A DNA stretch of 52,706 nt from Bacilli bacterium (GTDB taxonomy: Bacteria > Bacillota_I > Bacilli_A > RF39 > UBA660), in contig JAQUWE010000009.1 in NCBI GenBank assembly GCA_028693035.1, positions 1 to 52,706 on the forward strand, written 5' to 3'. The notes under the pieces are model-generated. The model did no database searches and was not told where the DNA came from. It saw only the letters and a program-made list of their open reading frames with translations. Below, piece by piece: positions 7,812 to 15,332 of the stretch. Every line of letters starts with the position of its first letter. Positions within the stretch are counted from its first letter, which is position 1. Position numbers and translations under genes: made by a program.

Positions 7812-7880
7812 TTAGTCTTTGCTCTTTGGAGTTAGGTCTAAAAGTAATATTAATAGAATTAAAATCACTAAATATTCCAT
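7812..7880 (-). CDS. Candidate type I toxin, 22-residue hydrophobic peptide
   Basis: The peptide is M-E, then YLVILILLILLLDL, then a polar, charged tail TPKSKD: a single membrane helix with a Lys/Asp tail, as in Fst/TxpA/BsrG-type toxins. AAAGGA lies five bases before the ATG, and a sigma-A promoter (TATAAT and TTGCAA on the minus strand) sits about 70 bases upstream. A convergent RNA overlaps its 3' end. No sequence family was recognised; the call rests on size, hydrophobicity, expression signals and layout. An untranslated or regulatory transcript is the main alternative. Confidence 0.5.
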   Translation of the reverse strand: MEYLVILILLILLLDLTPKSKD

Positions 7881-7955
7881 GTTGTCCTTTCCACATTGAC
7901 GTCACCTCACTTTCTTAGTGAGGAACGCTTAACAATTATGTATTTCTCTCATTTT

Positions 7956-7983
7956 ATTATACCATACGTATATGTTTTTGCAA
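7956..7983 (-). promoter_or_regulatory. Promoter of the candidate toxin mRNA
   Basis: On the minus strand TTGCAA (7983-7978), a 16-base spacer and TATAAT (7961-7956). The transcript should start near 7949. A CCTCAC/GTGAGG hairpin follows in the 5' untranslated region (7904-7922). Confidence 0.7.
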
Positions 7984-8140
7984 TAACTTTATGAACGTTT
8001 GTTTAGAAAAGCATTTTATCAACTTTACTTATTTTGAATAATAGTGACCACTTACATATCTTTTATAAACCTCTTACCATAAAAAGGTAGAAACTGATAT
8101 AGAAAATGCTATAATGAAAACAGAGATAGGGGAGAAACAA

Positions 8141-8599
8141 ATGAAGGTACAAATTGTAGAGGATGATACCCTAAAAGATGGGGAAGTAGTGATTGCTTGT
8201 AAAGAGATAACAAAGACGATTCAAAATATCCAAAAGTATATAATAGAACAGGAAGAAAAAATGTCTACGTTTACTTTTTATAAAGAGGGTAGAGAATACT
8301 ATATTTCGCTAAGAGATATCCTTTTCTTTGAAACGGAAGAATCTCAGGTCTTTGTGCATACCAAAAAAGAAGTGTATGAAACAAAGGAAAGATTATATCA
8401 ATTAGAAGCCAAACTGCCTAAACAATTCGTTCGTGTATCCAAATCTACTATTTTAAATACAGAGCAAATCTACTCTGTTGACAAAACCTTTACGTCTTCT
8501 ACACTTGTCCAATTTTATCAGACACATAAACAAGTATATGTTTCTAGATTTTATTACAAGACATTAAAACATGTCTTAAAAGAAGGGAGAACTTTATGA
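8141..8599 (+). CDS. LytTR-domain transcription regulator
   Basis: A 152-residue protein. Residues about 45-150 form a LytTR DNA-binding domain: TFYKEGREYYISLRDILFFE, then VFVHTKKEVYETKERLYQLE, LPKQFVRVSKSTILN and VSRFYYKTLK. There is no response-regulator receiver domain, only a short N-terminal region. Stand-alone LytTR proteins next to a small membrane protein form autoregulated LytTR regulatory pairs in Firmicutes. An upstream ATG at 8114 overlaps the TATAAT at 8110-8115, so I start at ATG 8141 after GGGGAG. It overlaps the LiaF-like gene by four bases, so the two are translationally coupled. Confidence 0.85.
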   Translation: MKVQIVEDDTLKDGEVVIACKEITKTIQNIQKYIIEQEEKMSTFTFYKEGREYYISLRDILFFETEESQVFVHTKKEVYETKERLYQLEAKLPKQFVRVSKSTILNTEQIYSVDKTFTSSTLVQFYQTHKQVYVSRFYYKTLKHVLKEGRTL

Positions 8600-9291
8600 A
8601 ACTAAAACAAATTTTCTGGGGATTATTTTTTGTAGCAGCAGGCTTTGCTGTGATAGCGGGGCAAATGGGATATTTGGGAGAAGTGAATTTATTTACACTT
8701 GTATTGACTCTTTTACTTTTACCTATTATTTTTAAAAGTATTGTAAGACTGCATTTCTTTGGTATTTTAGTACCACTGTCTATCATTGCTATTTTATATG
8801 CAAAAGAACTGAATATAGCCGCCCTTACACCTTGGCCTCTTTTATTAACTGCTTTGTTTGTAAGTACAGGTTTAACCATTATCTTTTATTCATCAAAAAG
8901 AAATCATAGGCATTATCATTTACACCATGAAAACTTTGATACTATTATTGATGAAAAAGATGAAAGCTATGTGCATACTGAAGTATCTATGGGTTCTAGT
9001 GTAAAGTATGTCAATGCAAATGAATTTAAAAAAGGGGTTTTTAAATGTACATGTGGTGCTTTAAAAATATACTTTGATGGTTCTACAGTGAGCAGTGAAG
9101 GCGCTGAAATCATTTTGGATATTTCTTTATCTGGTGTAGAATTATATATTCCAAAATCATGGAATATTCAAAATCAACTTCATACGAGTTTAGGTGGAGT
9201 AGAAGAAAAAAATAAATCTGACAAGGTAGGACCTACAGTTGTATTAAAAGGAAATGTGAGTCTGTCTGGCGTAGAAATTATTTATATATAA
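8596..9291 (+). CDS. LiaF-like membrane protein
   Basis: A 231-residue protein with four N-terminal membrane helices (residues 5-100, LiaI/DUF5668-like, WPLLLTALFV) and a C-terminal cytoplasmic beta-rich domain of the LiaF/cell-wall-active antibiotic response type (MGSSVKYV, CTCGALKIYFDG, ISLSGVELYIPKSW, SLSGVEIIYI). Family members dampen or sense envelope stress signalling. Coupled by ATGA to the LytTR gene, it is probably the membrane partner that restrains the regulator (inference). A terminator closes the two-gene operon. Confidence 0.8.
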   Translation: MKLKQIFWGLFFVAAGFAVIAGQMGYLGEVNLFTLVLTLLLLPIIFKSIVRLHFFGILVPLSIIAILYAKELNIAALTPWPLLLTALFVSTGLTIIFYSSKRNHRHYHLHHENFDTIIDEKDESYVHTEVSMGSSVKYVNANEFKKGVFKCTCGALKIYFDGSTVSSEGAEIILDISLSGVELYIPKSWNIQNQLHTSLGGVEEKNKSDKVGPTVVLKGNVSLSGVEIIYI

Positions 9292-9293
9292 AT

Positions 9294-9320
9294 TTACAGG
9301 TAAAATCTGTAAGTTTTTTT
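9294..9320 (+). terminator. Terminator after LytTR/LiaF-like operon
   Basis: The stem TTACAG/CTGTAA is followed by seven T. Confidence 0.75.
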
Positions 9321-9373
9321 ATTCTTGTTGACGCAAACACATGTTCTTAGTATAATAGAGACAGGTGATGTCT

Positions 9374-10585
9374 ATGGAAAGAATTATCATGCATATTGAT
9401 GTAAATAATGCTTTTTTGTCATGGACAGCAGTCGATTTATTAAAAAAGGGTTTTAAGTATGACATAAGAGGAAGTTACGCAGCTATAGGTGGGGATGAGG
9501 ATAAAAGAAGAGGTATTATAGTAGCCAAATCTCTTCCTTGTAAAAAAATGGGAATTGGTACAGCTGATACCTTATATAGTGCTAGAAAAAAGTGTCCTGC
9601 GCTAAAAGTCTATCCGGCAGACTATGGTCTTTATAAAAGAATGTCAGATAGTTTCTTTGCCTGTATTCAAAAGTACTCACCAGATATTGAAATTCTTTCT
9701 ATCGATGAATGCTTTCTAGATTATACCAAAGTAAAAAGTTTATACGGAGATCCTGTTCTTTTTGCCCATACCTTAAAAGATACCATTTATGAAAATCTAG
9801 GATTTACTGTCAATATAGGAATAGGCGAAAATAAACTCTGCGCTAAAATGGCCTCCGATTTTGAAAAACCCAATAAAGTACACACCTTATGGAAAGAAGA
9901 AATTTCTACCAAACTGTGGCCTCTACCTGTCAGAGATTTATATGGAGTAGGAAAAAAAAGTACAGAAAAATTAAAACAATTAGGAATTCATACCATTTAT
10001 GATTTAGCCCAAGCAGATGCTCCTATGTTATATAAATATTTTAAAAACAATGCCTTTCATTTTATAAAGTCAGCTAACGGTATCAATGAAGAAGAAGTGA
10101 TAACCGAAAGTAGAAATCCTAAAGGTATTGGAAATTCTACAACCTTAGAGAGAGATTATACAAAACTAGAAGATTTAAACAAAGTCTTGCTTTCTTTAAG
10201 TGAAAATGTTGTTTTGGCTCTCCAAAAAGAAGGAAAATATGCACAAACTATTTCTGTACAAATCAAAGATAAATTCTTTAAAAACACTTCCCATCAACAA
10301 AAATTAACCAATGCAGTCAACACAACAAAAGATGTTTATGACATCAGTAAAAAATTATTAAAAGAACTTTGGAAAGGACAGCCCATTAGACTGATTGGTA
10401 TCCGTTTAGATAGACTTGTGGAAAAGCCAAGTTATCAAGTTTCCCTCTTTGAAGAAATCCAAACAGTAGAAGAAGAGGGCGTATTAGAAAATACCGTAAC
10501 CAAGCTCAAACAAAAATATGGAAATACCATTATTAAAAAAGCCAATCTAATCGAACGCAAAACTTCAAAAAAGTATAATGAATAA
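9374..10585 (+). CDS. dinB: Y-family DNA polymerase (Pol IV type)
   Basis: A 403-residue translesion polymerase. The first catalytic motif is MHIDVNNAFLSW, with the metal-binding Asp at residue 8, and the second is LSIDECFLDYT with the SxDE acidic pair near residue 110. Helix-hairpin-helix signals (LPVRDLYGVGKKSTEKLKQLGI) and a little-finger domain follow. It copies past damaged bases with low fidelity. The DVNNAFLSW variant of motif I is found in the Firmicute UmuC/DinB branch. ATG 9374 has AGGTGA five bases before it; the earlier GTG 9365 and ATG 9368 overlap that site. No clamp-binding motif was securely identified. Confidence 0.9.
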   Translation: MERIIMHIDVNNAFLSWTAVDLLKKGFKYDIRGSYAAIGGDEDKRRGIIVAKSLPCKKMGIGTADTLYSARKKCPALKVYPADYGLYKRMSDSFFACIQKYSPDIEILSIDECFLDYTKVKSLYGDPVLFAHTLKDTIYENLGFTVNIGIGENKLCAKMASDFEKPNKVHTLWKEEISTKLWPLPVRDLYGVGKKSTEKLKQLGIHTIYDLAQADAPMLYKYFKNNAFHFIKSANGINEEEVITESRNPKGIGNSTTLERDYTKLEDLNKVLLSLSENVVLALQKEGKYAQTISVQIKDKFFKNTSHQQKLTNAVNTTKDVYDISKKLLKELWKGQPIRLIGIRLDRLVEKPSYQVSLFEEIQTVEEEGVLENTVTKLKQKYGNTIIKKANLIERKTSKKYNE

Positions 10586-10699
10586 TGAAATAAAGCCCTT
10601 TTAAAGTGACAAAATTTAAATAATAAAATAACATGGCTATATTGTAAAAAAAAAAGAACCATGTTACAATAATGATGTATTCATAAAGTAGGTGATAAT

Positions 10700-10942
10700 A
10701 TGGAAGAAACAAAATCATACCAAGCAGGAGATACCAAACGTGTTTTGATTGAACAAATGCTGAAAGAAGTAATCGAAGCACTTGAAGAAAGAGGCTACCA
10801 GCCTATCAATCAATTGGTTGGCTATCTAATGAGTGGAGATCCTGGATATATTTCAAGCCATAAAGAAGCAAGAACTAAAATTCAGAAATATGACCGTGCA
10901 GAAATCTTAGAATTTTTGCTCAGTACATATAGAGGAGAATAA
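10700..10942 (+). CDS. ireB: IreB-family regulatory phosphoprotein (UPF0297)
   Basis: An 80-residue all-helical protein with the DUF965/UPF0297 pattern: LIEQMLKEVIEALEERGYQP, INQLVGYLMSGDPGYISSHK and ARTKIQKYDRAEILEFLL. In Enterococcus IreB is phosphorylated by the PASTA kinase IreK and affects cephalosporin tolerance. It is first in the conserved block ireB-ruvX-DUF1292-mltG and shares one base (TAATG) with ruvX, implying translational coupling. GGTGATAAT precedes ATG 10700. Confidence 0.92.
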   Translation: MEETKSYQAGDTKRVLIEQMLKEVIEALEERGYQPINQLVGYLMSGDPGYISSHKEARTKIQKYDRAEILEFLLSTYRGE

Positions 10943-11364
10943 TGCGTTATTTAGGACTTGATTTAGGAACAAGAACCCTTGGCATTTCTATGAGTGATTT
11001 AACAGGGACCATTGCTACCGCATATCAAACCATTCGTTTTGCAGACAGCGATTACGAAAGTGTCTTAAAACCTCTTGGAGAACTTATCCAAAGAGAAAAT
11101 GTAAAAGAACTTGTACTGGGATTGCCAAAAAATATGAATAATACCATGGGCGAGAGATGTGAGACAACACTTACTTTTAAAGAATTGTTAGAAAAAACAT
11201 TCTCCATAAAAGTCCATCTTCAAGATGAGCGATTATCAACAGTAGAAGCAACAAACTATATGATAAAAGCAGATATGTCTAGAAAAAAAAGAAAAAATAA
11301 GATAGATAGTTTAGCAGCTAATATTATTCTGCAATCTTATTTAGATAAAAGGAAAGGTGAATGA
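10942..11364 (+). CDS. ruvX: Putative pre-16S rRNA nuclease YqgF/RuvX
   Basis: A 140-residue RNase H-fold protein with the YqgF signature: LGLDLGTRTLGISMSD at the N-terminus, then VLGLPKNMNNTMGERCE, LQDERLSTVEA and the C-terminal acidic site KIDSLAANIILQSYL. Family members mature the 16S rRNA 5' end and were once thought to be Holliday junction resolvases. The catalytic acids Asp6, Glu in DERLST and Asp in KIDSLAA are all present. It overlaps ireB by one base and the next gene starts at its end. Confidence 0.93.
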   Translation: MRYLGLDLGTRTLGISMSDLTGTIATAYQTIRFADSDYESVLKPLGELIQRENVKELVLGLPKNMNNTMGERCETTLTFKELLEKTFSIKVHLQDERLSTVEATNYMIKADMSRKKRKNKIDSLAANIILQSYLDKRKGE

Positions 11365-11366
11365 AA

Positions 11367-11663
11367 ATGGAAGAAAAAATGACTTTTACAGTAACAGATG
11401 ATGAGGGAAAAAATATTGAATGTGAAGCTTTATTTACATTTGAATCAGATGAAACAGGAAAGAACTATATTGTATATACAGACAATACAACTGATGAAGA
11501 AGGCAATACAAAAGTATATGCATCTATCTACAATCCTAATGAAGAAAATACTTCATTACAACCAATTGAAACAGATAAAGAATGGAAATTGATTGAAACC
11601 ATCTTAAGTGAACTACAAACAGAAACAGCAAAAGAAACAAAGCAAGAAGGAGAAAACGAGTAA
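11367..11663 (+). CDS. DUF1292 protein (YrzB family)
   Basis: A 98-residue acidic protein of the DUF1292 family: FTVTDDEGKNIECEALFTFE, YIVYTDNTTDEEG and the closing IETDKEWKLIETILSELQ. Its role is unknown, but ireB-ruvX-DUF1292 is a conserved trio in Firmicutes. ATG 11361 sits one base from the AAGGTG site, so I prefer ATG 11367. The tail after the domain is a short Glu/Lys-rich extension. The hairpin at its stop codon separates it from mltG. Confidence 0.88.
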   Translation: MEEKMTFTVTDDEGKNIECEALFTFESDETGKNYIVYTDNTTDEEGNTKVYASIYNPNEENTSLQPIETDKEWKLIETILSELQTETAKETKQEGENE

Positions 11664-11680
11664 TATTTACTCGCTTTTTT
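11657..11680 (+). terminator. Terminator between DUF1292 gene and mltG
   Basis: CGAGTAA pairs with TTACTCG across the stop codon and is followed by six T. It ends only eight bases before the mltG start. Confidence 0.75.
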
Positions 11681-11688
11681 AAGTACAT

Positions 11689-12747
11689 ATGAAGAAGTTA
11701 GCCATGTATTTAACTTTTTTATCTCTAGTTGTAATAGGAATTTTGATTGGTTTTGTTTATGTCTATTATACGGCCCCTGTAGGAGGGACTGCCGCAATCG
11801 ATTTTGAAGTAAAAGAAGGAGAGAGTCTTTCTAGTTTAGGAAGTCGCTTAAAAGAAGGAAATCTCATTAAATCTACTTTTTTTTATAAAATGTACATTAA
11901 GTCAAAAAAACATGGTCCCCTTACTGTAGGAACCTATTCCTTAAATGCAAAGCAAAGTCTTGTGCAAATTGTGGATACATTAACGTCGCCTCCTCCTACG
12001 AAGACGGTTCGTATTACCTTCAAAGAAGGAAAGAATATGCGTTATGTAGTATCACAAATTACAAAGAATTTAGGAATTCCAGAAAATGAAATTTACGCAA
12101 AATTAAAAGATAAAAATTATTTATCGATGTTAAAAAAACAATATTGGTTTATTACAGATGCTGTATTAAATGATGGTCTTTATTATTCACTAGAAGGATA
12201 TTTATATCCAGATACCTATGATTTTAAAAGTACCGCAACTATAGAAGATGTTTTTACTAAATTATTAAACAATACCAAAAAGAAATTAGATGGCTATAAA
12301 ACATCTTTTGAGGCAAGTTCATATTCTGTACACCAAATTCTAACACTGGCTTCTATGACAGAATTAGAGGCAATGACTGTATCTGACCGTAAGGGAGTTG
12401 CAGGTGTCTTTATGAACCGTTTAAAACAAGGGATGACACTAGGATCTGATGTTACCACTTACTATGCAGCTAAAATTGATATGGGGGATAGAGATTTATA
12501 TAAAAGTGAGATTACAAGTGCGAATGCCTATAATACAAGAAGTGCTACCATGGCAGGAAAACTTCCAATAGGACCTATCTGTAATCCATCCCTTTCTGCT
12601 ATCACAGCTGTTTTAGATCCAACTGTAAGTACTTATTATTACTTTGTTGCCGATAAAAATAAAAAAGTATATTTTACAAAGAATGGAACAGAACATAATG
12701 CCATTATTGCAAAATTAAAGAAGGAAGGCCTATGGTACCAATACTAG
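11689..12747 (+). CDS. mltG: Endolytic transglycosylase MltG (YceG-like)
   Basis: A 352-residue protein with an N-terminal membrane anchor (residues 5-27), a LysM-like domain (FEVKEGESLSSLGSRLKE) and the YceG catalytic domain: LEGYLYPDTYDF, SMTELEA with the catalytic Glu, GVFMNRLKQGMTLGSDVT and PICNPSLSAITAVLDPT. MltG cuts nascent peptidoglycan and ends glycan strands. It lies outside the membrane. I see no clear Shine-Dalgarno before ATG 11689, and a terminator hairpin ends eight bases upstream, so either read-through or a weak internal start is needed. It overlaps trmR by 16 bases. Confidence 0.9.
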   Translation: MKKLAMYLTFLSLVVIGILIGFVYVYYTAPVGGTAAIDFEVKEGESLSSLGSRLKEGNLIKSTFFYKMYIKSKKHGPLTVGTYSLNAKQSLVQIVDTLTSPPPTKTVRITFKEGKNMRYVVSQITKNLGIPENEIYAKLKDKNYLSMLKKQYWFITDAVLNDGLYYSLEGYLYPDTYDFKSTATIEDVFTKLLNNTKKKLDGYKTSFEASSYSVHQILTLASMTELEAMTVSDRKGVAGVFMNRLKQGMTLGSDVTTYYAAKIDMGDRDLYKSEITSANAYNTRSATMAGKLPIGPICNPSLSAITAVLDPTVSTYYYFVADKNKKVYFTKNGTEHNAIIAKLKKEGLWYQY

Positions 12748-13316
12748 ATGAGATGGAAGCTTATGCTTCTTTAAACAACATTCCTATTATGCAAAAAGAT
12801 GGCATTGCTTTTTTAGAAGAATATATAAGAAAAAACCACGTTTATAAAATATTAGAAATAGGGGCTGCCATTGGGTATTCTTCTATCAGAATGGCAAATA
12901 TTTCTGAAAAAATAAAAGTGGTTACAGTAGAAAGAGACGAAAATAGATACAAAGAAGCTCTTTCTAATATCAAAAAAGCGAATAAAGAAAAGCAAATTAC
13001 TTTGTATCATATGGATGCTTTTGATTTAGAATTAGAAGAAGAATTTGATCTTATTTTTATTGATGCAGCTAAGAGTCAATATATCAGATTCTTTGAAAAG
13101 TTCAAGAAAAATTTAAAACAAAATGGGACTATTATATCTGATAATTTATCTTTTCATGGACTTGTAGAAACAGACAAAGAATCAGAAAGTCGCAATGTAA
13201 GAGGACTTGTTCGCAAACTTAGAAACTATATTTCCTTTCTAAAAGACAATGAAGAATTTGAAACCACTTTTGTTACTACAGGAGATGGGATAGGAATTAC
13301 TAAATATAAGAAATAA
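12732..13316 (+). CDS. trmR: tRNA 5-hydroxyuridine methyltransferase TrmR
   Basis: A 194-residue class I SAM methyltransferase of the O-methyltransferase 3 family: ILEIGAAIGYSSIRMA is the SAM loop, VVTVERDENRY holds the ribose-binding acid, and DLIFIDAAKSQYIRFFE and GTIISDNLSFHG hold the metal-binding Asp/Asn. The B. subtilis homologue YrrM/TrmR methylates 5-hydroxyuridine at tRNA position 34. In B. subtilis it lies directly upstream of the U32 genes that make this hydroxyuridine. Here P2 and a hypothetical gene lie between, but the U32 genes still follow, which supports the assignment. Confidence 0.85.
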   Translation: MVPILDEMEAYASLNNIPIMQKDGIAFLEEYIRKNHVYKILEIGAAIGYSSIRMANISEKIKVVTVERDENRYKEALSNIKKANKEKQITLYHMDAFDLELEEEFDLIFIDAAKSQYIRFFEKFKKNLKQNGTIISDNLSFHGLVETDKESESRNVRGLVRKLRNYISFLKDNEEFETTFVTTGDGIGITKYKK

Positions 13317-13477
13317 AACAATATAGAATGGACAAAATAAAAATTTTTGTTCATTTTTTTTATAAGATATAAATTGATTATGTAAAGGTCTTTACAAAAG
13401 AAAATAAGTACTTGTTGACAGTTTGCAAGGTGCTATGTTAGACTGACGGTAAAGTAAGAAATTTGGAGGGTATGAGT

Positions 13478-14527
13478 ATGTTTTGTAAGAAAGAGAAAGG
13501 ATTTACTTTAATAGAACTTTTAGCAGTCATTGTCATATTAGCAATTATAGCCCTAATTGCGACTCCTATTATAGTAGGGGTTATTAACAAGGCTAAGAAA
13601 AACTCTTTTGTGGATACCGCTTATGGGATTGTAGATGCAGGAGAACTTTACTATGCAAAAAATTTCGGAAATGATAATTTTGATGGAAAAATATTTACAT
13701 TTCCATCAGAAAGTGAAGAATTAAAATTATCAGGTGAAAAACCAGGAGGAGGTACTTTAGAGATAACAAAAAAAGGAAAACAAGTTTTAACTATTTATGA
13801 CAAAGGAAAAAACTGGTGTGCTTCTAAAGGAGAAGAAGATGCAAAAGTAACTGTTACAAAATATGAAGAAAGCAAATGTAAAACAGAAGAAGCAACTATC
13901 TTATTGCCAACAGGTCTTACCAAAGGGACCCCTATTTATCTAAATCCAGAAACCAAAAGTATCTGTAAAGAAGCAAATGCGGTAAGTACAACAGGGACCA
14001 AAACAGGGTGTATGAAATGGTATGTGTATAAAGACAATGGAAATAAAACTTATCAGTTAATTTTAGACCACAATACCACCGCAACAGTTCCATGGAATTC
14101 TGGCGGGAATAATACAAATGGAATGAAAGAAGTTTTCACTGCTCTTGAAAATGATACGAAAACCTGGAAGGCATCATTAAAAGCAAGGCTTATCACAGCG
14201 GATGAAGTGGCCAATATTGCTGGTAATATAAATTTTAATGGAACAACATCGGCAGTTGATAAATGGTTTTATTTGGATAGTAATACGCAAACACAAACAG
14301 CAACACAGCAAGGAGAAAGCGCATATGCATGGCTATTTGATTATACAGATGATTGTGAAAGTTCTGGGTGTAATATAGAAGATAGTTCAAATTATGGATA
14401 TTGGACATCTACACCGGCCTTTAATGATTCTCACTATGCATGGAACATGACTAATTCTGGTAGTTTGGGCAATTACTTTGTGGACTACGGAACTGATTTG
14501 GGTTTGAGGCCTGTCATTACTGCTTAA
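13478..14527 (+). CDS. P2: prepilin-like protein with GxRPVI-type C-terminal domain
   Basis: A 349-residue protein. The prepilin signal is KKEKG|FTLIELLAVIVILAIIALIATP, with Glu5. The shared pilin module runs to about residue 130 (LYYAKNF, LKLSGEKPGGGTLEI, YDKGKNWCASKGEED). The C-terminal half differs from P1/P3/P6 and matches P5: LPTGLTKGTPIYLNPETK, CMKWYVYKDNG, TYQLILDHNTTA, then YGYWTST, AWNM and LGLRPVI. This GYWTST...GxRPVI ending resembles another C-type-lectin-like fold used by DGR targets. ATG 13478 has GGAGGG seven bases upstream; ATG 13472 is too close. It sits inside a usually contiguous trmR-U32-greA block. Confidence 0.8.
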   Translation: MFCKKEKGFTLIELLAVIVILAIIALIATPIIVGVINKAKKNSFVDTAYGIVDAGELYYAKNFGNDNFDGKIFTFPSESEELKLSGEKPGGGTLEITKKGKQVLTIYDKGKNWCASKGEEDAKVTVTKYEESKCKTEEATILLPTGLTKGTPIYLNPETKSICKEANAVSTTGTKTGCMKWYVYKDNGNKTYQLILDHNTTATVPWNSGGNNTNGMKEVFTALENDTKTWKASLKARLITADEVANIAGNINFNGTTSAVDKWFYLDSNTQTQTATQQGESAYAWLFDYTDDCESSGCNIEDSSNYGYWTSTPAFNDSHYAWNMTNSGSLGNYFVDYGTDLGLRPVITA

Positions 14528-14550
14528 TATTTAAAAATTTAAATAATAGG

Positions 14551-14582
14551 ATAAAACCAATCTCTTTTGATTGGTTTTATAA
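14551..14582 (+). terminator. Terminator after P2
   Basis: A 12-base-pair stem ATAAAACCAATC/GATTGGTTTTAT with a six-base loop; the T run is short. Confidence 0.65.
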
Positions 14583-14681
14583 TGGAAAAAAACTTTTTTT
14601 AATAGGCAATAGTGGTAAAAAAACTTGCTTTTTTAGAAAAATGTGCTATAATATAGGGGCCAAAGAGAGAGGTGGAATTTT

Positions 14682-15293
14682 ATGAATACATATGCGTTCA
14701 CACCAAATTTAGAGTTTGAAGAAAAACTCCTTTCACAATTAGCGCCCAATGATTATAAAAGATTAAAAGAATTTGTCCAAAAGGAAACCAAAAAGAAATT
14801 ATTCTTAGAGGGTATGACTATAGAGGACTTAAATGCGGAAAAAAATAAAAGATTGAAAAATCATTTCCGTTATATTATGCAAAAAATTGAAGAGGATTAC
14901 GAAGTTAATTATTTTCCAAAATATTATACAAAAGATGCGATTTTTAATGTGGTATTACACAATGCCTTGATTCCTGATGATACAGTATTTTTAGATAGAA
15001 TAGAAGAAGCAAGAGTATTTGGATGTGCCCCTGAACATGTCGCAAATTATTTAAAAACCAACTACAATTTATCAAAAAGTGCTTTCAATAGAAAAATAAC
15101 AGAGTTTCAAGAATATAAAGCAAGCTATAATAAAAAAGAGCAAGCTAAAATAGAAATGGCTTTAAAAGCAACACAGACTTTAGATAGAAACAATGTGGTA
15201 AATCTTAACGAATACCGCAAGGAAAAATTAAAACTTGCAAATCAGCCTTACGACAGAACAAGAGAAAAAGAATTATACTATAATATGAAATAG
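14682..15293 (+). CDS. Hypothetical cytoplasmic protein
   Basis: I do not recognise this 203-residue protein. It has no signal or membrane segment, is charged and mainly helical, and contains a helix-turn-helix-like stretch (VANYLKTNYNLSKSAFNRKI, residues about 125-145) preceded by EEARVFGCAPEHV. The C-terminus (NVVNLNEYRKEKLKLANQPYD) resembles short linear tails of regulators. AGAGAGGTGG precedes ATG 14682, and a hairpin overlaps its stop codon, so it may be its own transcription unit. A DNA-binding role is only a guess. Confidence 0.6.
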   Translation: MNTYAFTPNLEFEEKLLSQLAPNDYKRLKEFVQKETKKKLFLEGMTIEDLNAEKNKRLKNHFRYIMQKIEEDYEVNYFPKYYTKDAIFNVVLHNALIPDDTVFLDRIEEARVFGCAPEHVANYLKTNYNLSKSAFNRKITEFQEYKASYNKKEQAKIEMALKATQTLDRNNVVNLNEYRKEKLKLANQPYDRTREKELYYNMK

Positions 15294-15310
15294 GCCTTGG
15301 GCCTATTTTT
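15288..15310 (+). terminator. Hairpin terminator overlapping the stop of the hypothetical gene
   Basis: A perfect nine-base-pair stem AAATAGGCC/GGCCTATTT with TTG loop, then a short T run. Confidence 0.75.
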
Positions 15311-15332
15311 AGATATAGAAAAGGGGATTTTT

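Larger units (their letters stand above)
7688..7964. repeat. Long imperfect inverted repeat bounding the toxin locus
   Basis: The left arm (about 7688-7741: GAGAAATGCATAAC..., then GTTAAGCGTTATCTCA) matches the reverse complement of the right arm (about 7919-7964), with small gaps. The 8-mer GTTAAGCG also recurs at 7795. The toxin transcript could therefore fold 5' end to 3' end. A MITE-like insertion is an alternative reading, but I see no target duplication. Confidence 0.55.

Noticed and set aside
7709-7918. A 69-codon plus-strand reading frame in the 7.6-8.1 kb gap
   Set aside because: It runs antisense to the toxin candidate, through the hairpin and both repeat arms. It has no ribosome binding site and no recognisable domain.
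8114-8140. ATG 8114 as start of the LytTR gene
   Set aside because: This ATG overlaps the TATAAT -10 box at 8110-8115, so it would lie upstream of the transcript start.
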